The notes under the pieces: model-generated
The model's database searches: none
Told to the model about the DNA's origin: nothing
Seen by the model: the letters and a program-made list of their open reading frames with translations, nothing else
Assembly (NCBI GenBank): GCA_017613135.1
Contig: JAGAEN010000005.1
Coordinates: forward strand, 1-49,782
Length of the DNA: 49,782 nt
Source of the DNA: Candidatus Saccharimonadota bacterium
GTDB lineage: Bacteria > Patescibacteriota > Saccharimonadia > Saccharimonadales > Saccharimonadaceae
Reading direction: 5' to 3'
Position numbers and translations under genes: made by a program
In this document: piece after piece, positions 36,302 through 44,576 of the stretch
Numbering within the stretch: position 1 is the first letter of the stretch
How the letters are laid out: each line of letters begins with the position of its first letter

Positions 36302-37411
36302 ATGTCTAAAACAATTGAGACGGATACGAAAACTTTTCTGAAGTTTTGGTTAATCCCAGTGGCGATTTATGCGGTTTGGTTATTTATTCAAAGTGCGGTG
36401 ACCGGTTTAATTATTGTCGGGATTTCGATTTTCTTAGCGCTGGCTTTAAAGCCACTAGTGAGAATGGTGAATGAGTTTTTCAACCGGCGCTTTGGCACCC
36501 AGAAAAAACATCAGACAGCTTCCGCGGTTCTGGCTTATCTTATTGTAGTTTTAGTAATTGGTGGGGTGATTGCAATTGTTGGCCCGGTAGTGGTAAATGA
36601 AACGGCGAAGTTCATTCAGCAAGCTCCAGAAATGCTAGACAAGAACCTTGGTGGCTGGGAAGGTATTAATGATTTTGGCAAAAACTTTGGTATAAATAAC
36701 TTGCAAGGTGAAATCACTAATGCTCTTTCTTCACTTTCAAAAACTTTACTGGGGACTTTTGGCGCAGATGTAGTGGCGAGTGTGAGTGGTATAGCGAGTG
36801 TAATAATGGAAATCGTACTAGTTCTAGTGTTAACTTTATTATTCCTACTAGAAGGCCCTGGCATTATGGAGCGAATTTGGAAGAGTCTAAGTGATGGGGA
36901 AGAGAATAAAAAGCCGGTCAGAGTGGCGAAAAATGTACTTTCTAAAATGGCAAACGTGGTATCAACTTATGTTTCACGCCAAGTGATTGTAGCGGTAATA
37001 GACGGCTGTGCCTCTGGCTTTATTGTGTTTATTATTTCACTATTTACTAATGTGCCAACTAGTTTGGCTATTCCGATGGGGATGATTACGATGCTGTTTT
37101 ATCTCATTCCAATGTTTGGGCAGTTTATCGGTGGGACGCTGGTGACTTTAATTCTGTTATTTAATAGCCCCGTGGCGGCAATTATATTCGCCGTAGTATA
37201 TATAATATATGCACAGATTGAAAATAATATTATCGCGCCGAAGATTCAAGGAAGCGCACTTAATCTTCCGGCAGTGGCGATACTCGTAGCCATCGTAATT
37301 GGAATGTATATGTTTGGGCTCTTAGGTGCGATTATTGCGGTACCAATTGCGGGTTGTATTCGCGTGTTAATTGATGAATATCCAAATATTCGCGCGGCCG
37401 GGAAGGACTAA
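36302..37411 (+). CDS. AI-2E family transporter (PerM-like permease)
   Basis: 369 aa with about seven to eight hydrophobic segments in the AI-2E/PerM pattern: a helix pair at the N-terminus, a soluble stretch around residues 100-150, and the conserved C-terminal block IYAQIENNIIAPKIQGSALNLPAVAILVAIVIG followed by LLGAIIAVPIAG. Members export small molecules or act as ion antiporters; the substrate is not predictable. First gene of a four-gene operon. Confidence 0.9.
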   Translation: MSKTIETDTKTFLKFWLIPVAIYAVWLFIQSAVTGLIIVGISIFLALALKPLVRMVNEFFNRRFGTQKKHQTASAVLAYLIVVLVIGGVIAIVGPVVVNETAKFIQQAPEMLDKNLGGWEGINDFGKNFGINNLQGEITNALSSLSKTLLGTFGADVVASVSGIASVIMEIVLVLVLTLLFLLEGPGIMERIWKSLSDGEENKKPVRVAKNVLSKMANVVSTYVSRQVIVAVIDGCASGFIVFIISLFTNVPTSLAIPMGMITMLFYLIPMFGQFIGGTLVTLILLFNSPVAAIIFAVVYIIYAQIENNIIAPKIQGSALNLPAVAILVAIVIGMYMFGLLGAIIAVPIAGCIRVLIDEYPNIRAAGKD

Positions 37412-38481
37412 TGAAAAACTGGAAGAAAACCGTTGGTATTGTTTTGTTCGTGCTGCTAAACGTAGCTGTGATTTCAGTGACGGCATTTTCGGAGTTTGGT
37501 AATTCGGAAAATGCGGCAGGGCTTTCGGAAGTAAAATTAAATGGTTGGCTTCTAATTCCAGCGGCGATATGCTTTGTTGTGGCGATTAGCTTTGAAATCT
37601 TGAAATACATTTTGATGATTCGAAGGCTGGCAGTGAGCGAAGAATTATCAACTAAAGAAACTAAACTTGCGCGGAAAAACGCCCCAAAAGTTGCACGTCG
37701 CACAGTGCTACTCGGCAAGTATTATGATAGTGTGACGCCGGCTGCGATTGGAGGTCAACCATTTCAAATATATTATATGCGCCACCACAGCGGACTTCCA
37801 AGTGGGGCGTCGACTTCGATTCCAATTGTGGGGATGATTGCGAACCAAATCGGGTTTTTGCTGGTGGCGATTCCGTGCTTTGTTTTTAGCGGAATTGCTT
37901 ATTCGAAGCCGGCCCTTATTGTGACGGCTTGGATTGGACTTTTGTTTTATGCGTTTTGGCCGGTGATGGTGGCTGGGGTAGGCTTTTTCCCGAAAGCAAC
38001 CACGAAATTTCTCAAATTCATTGTCAAAATCTTTGCTAAAATTAGAATTATTAAAAATCGCGACAAAGTTTTGAATGGGATTGAGCGCGAAGTGGGGGAA
38101 TATGCAAAGTCAGTAAAACTAATTATGAAAACTCGTGGCCTATTCTTTCAAGTGATTGGCTTATCGGTATTATTCAATGTTTTAGTTGCGGCGATTCCGT
38201 TCTTTGTACTAACGGCATTTGGAGGGAATATCGGATTTATCGAGTGTCTTGTGTTGACGGTGGCAGTGATGAGTGCAGTTTATTTCATCCCGACACCAGG
38301 CAATGCCGGCGCAGCAGAAGGGACTTTCTTTATGGTGTTTTCGTCTTTGTCTTCTGGATATGTTTTCTGGGCGATGCTACTTTGGCGCTTCTTCTCATAT
38401 TATATATATATTATAATGGGGCCATTTATTTATTTTATGATGCACCTAGAAAAGAAACGAGGGGAGAAGAAGGATGTTTAA
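37411..38481 (+). CDS. Flippase-like membrane protein (LPG synthase transmembrane domain, UPF0104)
   Basis: 356 aa with about eight hydrophobic segments. The family motif TPAAIGGQPFQIYYMRHHSGLPSGAS and the late FIPTPGNAGAAEGTFF match the flippase half of MprF-type proteins; no aminoacyl transferase domain is attached. It may flip a lipid across the membrane. Starts at the stop of the previous gene (TAATG). Confidence 0.88.
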   Translation: MKNWKKTVGIVLFVLLNVAVISVTAFSEFGNSENAAGLSEVKLNGWLLIPAAICFVVAISFEILKYILMIRRLAVSEELSTKETKLARKNAPKVARRTVLLGKYYDSVTPAAIGGQPFQIYYMRHHSGLPSGASTSIPIVGMIANQIGFLLVAIPCFVFSGIAYSKPALIVTAWIGLLFYAFWPVMVAGVGFFPKATTKFLKFIVKIFAKIRIIKNRDKVLNGIEREVGEYAKSVKLIMKTRGLFFQVIGLSVLFNVLVAAIPFFVLTAFGGNIGFIECLVLTVAVMSAVYFIPTPGNAGAAEGTFFMVFSSLSSGYVFWAMLLWRFFSYYIYIIMGPFIYFMMHLEKKRGEKKDV

Positions 38482-40270
38482 ACTATTTAGATTTTTAAAA
38501 CCGTATTGGTGGCAGGTGATACTTCTTACTATTGCGACGGTGGTGCAAGTCTACACCACTCTGATGCTACCGGCTTTGATGGCAGATATTATTAATAAAG
38601 GTATAGTGCCGGGTGATATTAATTATATTTGGATGACGGGACTCTTGATGGTGGGGCTGGCGCTACTTTCGGCGGTGGCATCACTGGTGTCTAGTTATTT
38701 TTCTGCGAGAGTGGGGACGAGTTTTGCCAAAGACCTACGCACGGCGGTATTTACCAAAGTGATTAATTTTAACATTTTGGACGCAAAAGATTTTAGCACG
38801 GCTTCACTCATTACCCGTACAACTAACGACGTGAGCCAGGTACAAAATGTGGTGATTATGATTCTAGCTTTGATGCTAAGGGCGCCACTATTTTGTATTA
38901 TTTCTATCGTAATGGCAATTCAGACGGCGCCGGATATGAGCTGGATTATTTTGGTGGGCGCGGTGGCAATTTTAGGATCGGTAGTTCTGATTATGTCTCT
39001 CGTGATGCCGAAGTTCAAAATTTTCCAAAACTATATTGATAAAATCACATTACTGACACGTGAAAATCTGACGGGGCTTCGGGTAATTCGGGCGTTTAAT
39101 AATGAAGGGCTCGAGAAGAAAAAGTTCGTGAGAACAAACGATGTATTAACAAAGCTATTAATCTTTATCGATAAAATTATGGAACTTCAAAATCCGTTGA
39201 TTAATATAATTTTTAACGGGACGACGCTACTTTGTTCGTGGGTAGGGATTTCGCTTTTGTCAAAAGATTTTTCCTATCTTGGAAATATGACGGCATTTGC
39301 GCAGTACGTGACACACGTGATGATGTCATTCTTAATGATGTCACTTCTGTTCGTGATGTTGCCGCGGGCAAATGTGTCAGCGCACCGTATTAATGACATA
39401 TTGAAAAAAATGCCGAAAATTACTTGGCGCAATAAAACGCATGGTGTGCCGAATAAGACGCCGTCGGTAGAGTTTAAAAATGTTGATTTTGTCTATCCAC
39501 AAGCAGAAGAGAAGGTGCTAGACAAAGTGTCATTTCGGGCAGTCGCGGGGGAAACTACAGCATTTATCGGCTCGACTGGTTCGGGAAAATCTACTTTGAT
39601 TAATTTGGTGCCAAGATTTTATGAAGCCACGAGTGGTGAGATTTTGATTAACGGTCTCTCGGTCAAGGATTATGAGAAAAAGGATTTGATGGAACGAATT
39701 GGGTTCGTACCACAACGTGGGGTACTGTTTTCAGGCACGATAAAGTCAAACATTAAATTCGGTGCACCAAATGCGACGGACGAGCAGGTGAGAAAAGCGG
39801 CACGAATTGCACAGGCAGAGAGCTTTATCGAGAAGTTGCCAGAAAAATATAATTCACATATCGCGCAGGGCGGGACGAACGTGTCGGGTGGACAAAAACA
39901 GAGACTCTCTATCGCTCGGGCGATTTGCAAAAACCCGGACATTTTTATCTTCGATGATGCATTTTCGGCGTTAGATATGAAGACTGACCGAAAACTGCGC
40001 GAGGCTTTAAAAGATATTACGGGCGATGCGGTGGTTTTGATTGTGGCACAAAGAGTAAGTACGATCAAGGAAGCTGACCAGATTGTGGTATTAAATAACG
40101 GCAAGGTGGTGGGGAAGGGCAAACATCTTGAACTTCTGAACACTTGCCCGGTGTATCAAGAAATCGTGAAATCGCAACTGTCCGATCAAGAATATGAGGG
40201 CGAATTAAAGCTTGCCTTAAAGTTAGCGAAAAAAGATTTAAATCTTGCGGGAAAGGTGGCAAATGCGTAG
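38474..40270 (+). CDS. ABC exporter half-transporter with degenerate ATP site
   Basis: 598 aa. Six-helix exporter domain (residues 1-310), then ATPase: Walker A GSTGSGKSTL, signature VSGGQKQRLSIARA. The catalytic Glu after Walker B is Asp (IFIFDDAFSALD) and the H-loop histidine is Gln (VAQRVSTI). These changes are typical of the inactive-site partner in heterodimeric exporters such as TM287/288 or BmrCD. It overlaps the next half-transporter, its likely partner. Confidence 0.92.
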   Translation: MFKLFRFLKPYWWQVILLTIATVVQVYTTLMLPALMADIINKGIVPGDINYIWMTGLLMVGLALLSAVASLVSSYFSARVGTSFAKDLRTAVFTKVINFNILDAKDFSTASLITRTTNDVSQVQNVVIMILALMLRAPLFCIISIVMAIQTAPDMSWIILVGAVAILGSVVLIMSLVMPKFKIFQNYIDKITLLTRENLTGLRVIRAFNNEGLEKKKFVRTNDVLTKLLIFIDKIMELQNPLINIIFNGTTLLCSWVGISLLSKDFSYLGNMTAFAQYVTHVMMSFLMMSLLFVMLPRANVSAHRINDILKKMPKITWRNKTHGVPNKTPSVEFKNVDFVYPQAEEKVLDKVSFRAVAGETTAFIGSTGSGKSTLINLVPRFYEATSGEILINGLSVKDYEKKDLMERIGFVPQRGVLFSGTIKSNIKFGAPNATDEQVRKAARIAQAESFIEKLPEKYNSHIAQGGTNVSGGQKQRLSIARAICKNPDIFIFDDAFSALDMKTDRKLREALKDITGDAVVLIVAQRVSTIKEADQIVVLNNGKVVGKGKHLELLNTCPVYQEIVKSQLSDQEYEGELKLALKLAKKDLNLAGKVANA

Positions 40271-42035
40271 GAAAGAACAGGTGCAAAAACCTAAAAGCAT
40301 GTGGAATTCGTTTAAGGTTTTTGTGAAATCTATTGGGCACCACAAAATTCCAATTTTGATTTCGATTATTCTTACGGTTGGGTCGGCACTGCTCGGTCTA
40401 TTTATTCCAAAAATACTTGGCGATATGACGACGGTGGCAGTGAATAGTTATCCGGACCTCGACTGGACGACTTTGGGGCAGAAAGCGATTACGGTGATTA
40501 TTTTGTTCTGCGCTTCGGCGGCACTAAATTACGGTCAGGCATATATTCTCGCGATTGTGTCGGCACGCTATACAAAAGAAATCCGTGAAAAAGTGCTCGA
40601 TAAGATTTCTCGGCTACCGATTGCCTATTTTGATAAGCACCAATATGGCGACACATTGTCTAGGATGTCAAACGATGTGGATGTGCTTACCACTTCAATG
40701 TCGCAAGAAATCGCGGACGTTTCTTTGTCGGTGACGACTTTAGTTGGCGTAATGATTTTGATGTTGACAATCAGTGTGCCGCTATCGCTTATTTCATTTG
40801 TGGTGGTGCCGTTATCGGTGCTAGTGGTGGGGCGAATTATGCGTTACGCACAAAAATATTTCCGCGAACAGCAAAATACTTTGGGCGTATTAAATAGTGA
40901 AATCGAAGAAGATTATTCGGGGCAAGTGGTAATTAAATCAAACTCGTACGAAGATGATGCCTTGGAAGAGTTTGGTCGGATTAACGAAAAACTAACCGTA
41001 GCTTCGAGGCGCGCACAAATTTTCTCGTCCTTGTCGTTCCCAGTGACACACATTTTTACTAACCTTGGTTATGTGGCGGTGTGTGCGCTGGGTGGCGTGT
41101 TTGTAGTGCAAGGACGTATTAATATTGGTGATATTCAGGCGTTCGTGCAATATGTTTCGCGGTTCAACCGACCGATTACCGAAATCGCTTCAACGACTTC
41201 GACTTTGCAAGCTCTGCTGGCGGCGTCGGAAAGAATTTTTGAGTTTTTGGATGAGCCAGAAGAAGAGCCGGACCCGACACCTAGTAGAGTGGTAGAACGC
41301 GTGAAAGGCGAAGTGGAGTTTCATAATGTGAGTTTTAGCTATCTCAAAGATCGGCCGACGATTCGTGATTTCTCGGTGAAAGTGACGCCGGGGATGAAAG
41401 TGGCGATCGTGGGACCGACCGGTGCGGGCAAGACGACAATTATTAATCTGCTGATGCGGTTTTATGATCCGGATTCGGGATATATCACAGTAGATGGGGT
41501 GCCGACGCGTGAGATGAAGCGCTCGGACGTCCGTAAAATGTTTGGGATGGTGCTCCAAGACACTTGGCTATTTTCGGGTACGGTGGAGGAAAATCTGAGA
41601 TACGGCAATCAAGCGGCTACACTTGAAGATATTAAGCGGGCGGCAAGGGCATCCAATGTTAATCACATTATTGAAGCTTTGCCGAAGGCTTATCAATCGG
41701 AAATATCGGAAGATTCGGATAATATTTCGGCGGGTGAAAAACAATTAATTACGATTGCTCGGGCTATGGTGGCAAATCCACCGATGATGATTTTAGATGA
41801 AGCAACTTCAAATGTGGATACGCGCACGGAACAACTGATTCAGGATTCGTTTGAAAAACTAACCAATGGACGTACGTCATTCGTCATCGCACACCGTTTG
41901 TCTACCATTCGTAATTCAGATTTAATTTTGGTGATGCGAGACGGAGCAATCGTAGAACAAGGGAACCACGAAACGTTACTGAAAGCCGGTGGGTTCTACG
42001 CTGAATTATACAACTCGCAGTTCGCCGACAACTGA
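40263..42035 (+). CDS. ABC exporter half-transporter with catalytic ATP site
   Basis: 590 aa from ATG 40263 (AAAGGTGG upstream; an in-frame TTG at 40245 is less likely). Exporter membrane domain, then ATPase: Walker A GPTGAGKTTI, Walker B MMILDEATSNVD with catalytic Glu, H-loop IAHRLSTI. Its signature is altered (ISAGEKQLITIARA instead of LSGGQ). Together with the previous chain this gives one good and one degenerate site, as expected of a heterodimer. Substrate unknown; lipid or drug export is usual. Ends 30 nt inside the convergent tmk. Confidence 0.92.
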   Translation: MRRKEQVQKPKSMWNSFKVFVKSIGHHKIPILISIILTVGSALLGLFIPKILGDMTTVAVNSYPDLDWTTLGQKAITVIILFCASAALNYGQAYILAIVSARYTKEIREKVLDKISRLPIAYFDKHQYGDTLSRMSNDVDVLTTSMSQEIADVSLSVTTLVGVMILMLTISVPLSLISFVVVPLSVLVVGRIMRYAQKYFREQQNTLGVLNSEIEEDYSGQVVIKSNSYEDDALEEFGRINEKLTVASRRAQIFSSLSFPVTHIFTNLGYVAVCALGGVFVVQGRINIGDIQAFVQYVSRFNRPITEIASTTSTLQALLAASERIFEFLDEPEEEPDPTPSRVVERVKGEVEFHNVSFSYLKDRPTIRDFSVKVTPGMKVAIVGPTGAGKTTIINLLMRFYDPDSGYITVDGVPTREMKRSDVRKMFGMVLQDTWLFSGTVEENLRYGNQAATLEDIKRAARASNVNHIIEALPKAYQSEISEDSDNISAGEKQLITIARAMVANPPMMILDEATSNVDTRTEQLIQDSFEKLTNGRTSFVIAHRLSTIRNSDLILVMRDGAIVEQGNHETLLKAGGFYAELYNSQFADN

Positions 42036-42686
42036 GTCATCGTCTGACGCAGCGTCTTTCAAAATCACGGTGCTTAAATCCTGGATTCCGAGATGTTGAC
42101 GAATTTCTGCTTGGATTTCTTCAATGGTGCCGGAGGCATCAATTAACGTTAGATTGAAATCTTTAGCGATTTTGGGATAGGCGCCATTAACTCGTTGTTG
42201 AAAATCATCAGCTTTGGCTTCAAAAGTTTCGGTGGCCTTGCCACGATTCTTCTGGCGAGCGAGGCGAACTTCGTCTGGCACCGTGAGGATAAAACCATAA
42301 TCTGGGTGGCAATACTTTTCTGGCATAATGTCTTTAGTGATTTTAATGATGCGAGATCTCGACACGCCTTCACCATAACCTTGGTAGGCGATGCTGGACC
42401 AATAGTTGCGAGCGGAAATCACCACGCCACCACGTTTTAAAAGTGGTTCAGCTATTTTTCGCCAAAGCTCCAAACGGGAAGCGGTAAATAATAGGAAATT
42501 AGTCAGTGGTTCGAGTTTATAACCACGGGTCAAAATCATGTCGTGAAGATCATGGGCCTGTGGCAAATCGCCATCGGGCTCTTCGATCACAACAACTTCT
42601 TTGCCTTGATCTTCATAATACTTTTTGAGCAGTTCGGCTTGCGTAGATTTGCCAGTGCCGTCCTGACCTTCAATTACTATGTACAT
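42006..42686 (-). CDS. tmk: Thymidylate kinase
   Basis: 226 aa. P-loop EGQDGTGKSTQAELL, NYWSSIAYQGYGEG with an altered DRY region (ARNYWSS in place of DRYxxSS), LTVPDEVRLARQKNRG. Converts dTMP to dTDP. Start overlaps the tdk stop, and the 3' end overlaps the convergent ABC gene by 30 nt. Confidence 0.93.
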   Translation of the reverse strand: MYIVIEGQDGTGKSTQAELLKKYYEDQGKEVVVIEEPDGDLPQAHDLHDMILTRGYKLEPLTNFLLFTASRLELWRKIAEPLLKRGGVVISARNYWSSIAYQGYGEGVSRSRIIKITKDIMPEKYCHPDYGFILTVPDEVRLARQKNRGKATETFEAKADDFQQRVNGAYPKIAKDFNLTLIDASGTIEEIQAEIRQHLGIQDLSTVILKDAASDDDSVVGELRVV

Positions 42687-43273
42687 TATTGTTCCTCCAA
42701 ATACCGCTCGTAGCAGGCGGGACAGATGGCGCGGTACTCGATATCAATCGTGCCGTCGTCGATTAAGACGTCGGGGCCGTCGGCGACTAATTTGCCATTT
42801 AGAAACCTTGCGTTGTAGGTCGCTTTTTTGCCACATTCACAAATGGTTTTAATTTCTTCGATGTCGTGAGCGATTTGGAGAAGCCTGGTCGCACCGTCAA
42901 AGCCGCCGTCTTCGCGGCGGAAATTAAGTCGCAGCCCGTAAGCCATCACCGGAATATTTAGTTTAATTGTCACCATCATCAGCTGGTCGACTTGCTTTTT
43001 GGTCAAAAACTGCGCTTCGTCGACTAGAACGCATTGGACGTCGCTGTAGCTTTCGGAAATCTTTTTGAATAAATCGGTCTTTTTATCAAAACAAAAATTG
43101 GTTTCACGCTCTGGGCCGATGCGAGTGTATAATTTAGTGCCGTGTTTGGTGTCAGTGCTAGGTTTAATCACGCAGACTTTGTGGCCGCGTTCTTCATAGT
43201 TAAAGGCAACTTGGAGTAGTTGCATAGTCTTACCACACCCCATCGCACCGTACCTAAAATATAGCTTTGCCAT
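42686..43273 (-). CDS. tdk: Thymidine kinase (type II)
   Basis: 195 aa. Walker A RYGAMGCGKTMQLL, VLVDEAQFL with catalytic Glu, lasso region and a complete zinc ribbon (CECGKKATYNARF and CPACYERYL). Salvages thymidine to dTMP, which fits an organism that depends on external nucleosides. Leaderless: TGCTATAAT is 6 nt before the start and overlaps the ung promoter. Confidence 0.96.
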   Translation of the reverse strand: MAKLYFRYGAMGCGKTMQLLQVAFNYEERGHKVCVIKPSTDTKHGTKLYTRIGPERETNFCFDKKTDLFKKISESYSDVQCVLVDEAQFLTKKQVDQLMMVTIKLNIPVMAYGLRLNFRREDGGFDGATRLLQIAHDIEEIKTICECGKKATYNARFLNGKLVADGPDVLIDDGTIDIEYRAICPACYERYLEEQ

Positions 43274-43287
43274 GTTATAATTATAGC
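43274..43287. promoter_or_regulatory. Overlapping divergent -10 elements of tdk and ung
   Basis: The 14 bp between the two start codons contain TATAAT on plus (43276-43281, TGT before it) and TATAAT on minus (43285-43280, TGC before it). Each hexamer is 6 nt from its own start codon, and the two share bases 43280-43281. The TG of each extended -10 lies in the start codon region of the opposite gene. Confidence 0.75.
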
Positions 43288-43935
43288 ATGCACGAGAGCT
43301 GGAAGGAGTTTTTAAATGCGGAGTTTAATAAACCTTATTTCAAGGAACTTTCTGCTTTCTTACACGATGAATATGAACATAAAACAATCTACCCACCAAA
43401 GGGCTTAGTTTTTTCGGCCTTTACTACAGATTTAAACGACGTGAAAGTTGTCATTTTAGGACAAGACCCTTATCACACACCGGGCGCTGCAGAGGGTTTG
43501 GCTTTTTCGGTACCGAATTCACAACCAATCCCACCATCTTTAATAAATATATATAAAGAAATTGACGATGATATTGGGCACCACAACAATCCCCGCGGTA
43601 GTCTACGTAATTGGCAAAAACAAGGTGTACTATTATTGAACACCGTTCTTACTGTAGAAGCACACAAGGCCGGTTCGCACCGCGGCAAAGGCTGGGAAAC
43701 ATTTACTACCGCCACCATTTCATACTTAAATGAAACGCGTCCACATTTAGTTTTTATTTTGTGGGGTAGAGACGCACGCAACAAAAAATCTTTAATTGAT
43801 AGTTCAAAACATTTAATTTTGGAATCGGCACACCCATCGCCGCTCTCGGCTTATGCGGGATTTTTTGGCAATCATCATTTTAGCAAGTGTAATGAATTTC
43901 TAAAATCACACGGGATGACAGAAATTGAGTGGTAG
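43288..43935 (+). CDS. ung: Uracil-DNA glycosylase (family 1)
   Basis: 215 aa from ATG 43288. Motif 1 ILGQDPYHTPGAAEGLAFSVP with catalytic Asp, LLLNTVLTVEAHKAGSH, and motif HPSPLSAYAGFFGNHHF. Removes uracil from DNA. The in-frame ATG at 43267 lies upstream of the promoter and is rejected as start. Confidence 0.96.
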   Translation: MHESWKEFLNAEFNKPYFKELSAFLHDEYEHKTIYPPKGLVFSAFTTDLNDVKVVILGQDPYHTPGAAEGLAFSVPNSQPIPPSLINIYKEIDDDIGHHNNPRGSLRNWQKQGVLLLNTVLTVEAHKAGSHRGKGWETFTTATISYLNETRPHLVFILWGRDARNKKSLIDSSKHLILESAHPSPLSAYAGFFGNHHFSKCNEFLKSHGMTEIEW

Positions 43936-43936
43936 G

Positions 43937-44485
43937 TTAGACCCACTGCGACAATCTTTGATACTCGGCGGAATCTTTAGGGTAAGAATCTAAAATATCA
44001 TCAATGTAGGTTTTGCCATTGCTTATGTTTAAGGTTTTAACTTCTGGCATAGAAGAAAGCAAGCGAATGATAGCTTCGTCGGTTTCAACATTGGTCATTG
44101 AGTGCTTAGGGTCGGTCGAATGCGAATGTACACGTAGCTCTTCGTAGACAAAGCGTTTGATGCCAGCCTGCAAACAATATTTCAGACAGTTTTCGCAAGT
44201 GGCAACTCGGTTGTAGAGGGTGCAGCCAGTCAAATCACGCCGAGCGAAAATCACGGCGTTCATTTCAGAGTGGATGGCAAAATAATATTTCATCGGGCGA
44301 TCTTTAAGCGTCATTTTGGACTCGTCAGCGCCTTGAATCATACCGTTGTATCCGAGTGAAACGACGCGTTTGTTCTCATCGACAATCACACAGCCCATTT
44401 TGGAAGACGGGTCTTTGCTTTTTGCGGCTACCGCATTGGCAATACCCATAAAATATTTGTCCCAACCTAATTGTTTCTCGTTCAT
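43937..44485 (-). CDS. dCMP deaminase family protein
   Basis: 182 aa. Zinc deaminase motifs: HSEMNAVIFARR (His and catalytic Glu) and CENCLKYCLQAGIKRFV (two Cys ligands); DPSSKMGCVIVDENKR near the N-terminus fits deoxycytidylate deaminase. It would feed dUMP to thymidylate synthesis, though no thymidylate synthase is in view. Start ATG 44485 follows TGCTATAAT by 7 nt; the longer frame to 44638 has no support. Its stop is next to the ung stop. Confidence 0.88.
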   Translation of the reverse strand: MNEKQLGWDKYFMGIANAVAAKSKDPSSKMGCVIVDENKRVVSLGYNGMIQGADESKMTLKDRPMKYYFAIHSEMNAVIFARRDLTGCTLYNRVATCENCLKYCLQAGIKRFVYEELRVHSHSTDPKHSMTNVETDEAIIRLLSSMPEVKTLNISNGKTYIDDILDSYPKDSAEYQRLSQWV

Positions 44486-44541
44486 AAGAATAATTATAGC
44501 ATAAACGCAGGGTGGGGGGTTGTAATTTTTGAACGAATATG

Positions 44542-44547
44542 TATGAT
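44542..44547 (+). promoter_or_regulatory. Promoter of the cutinase-VWA gene
   Basis: TG-TATGAT with TTGTAA 16 nt upstream. A 30-nt leader with GGAGG precedes the ATG at 44577. Confidence 0.5.
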
Positions 44548-44576
44548 GGGACGCAAAACTAATTAACGGAGGTAAA

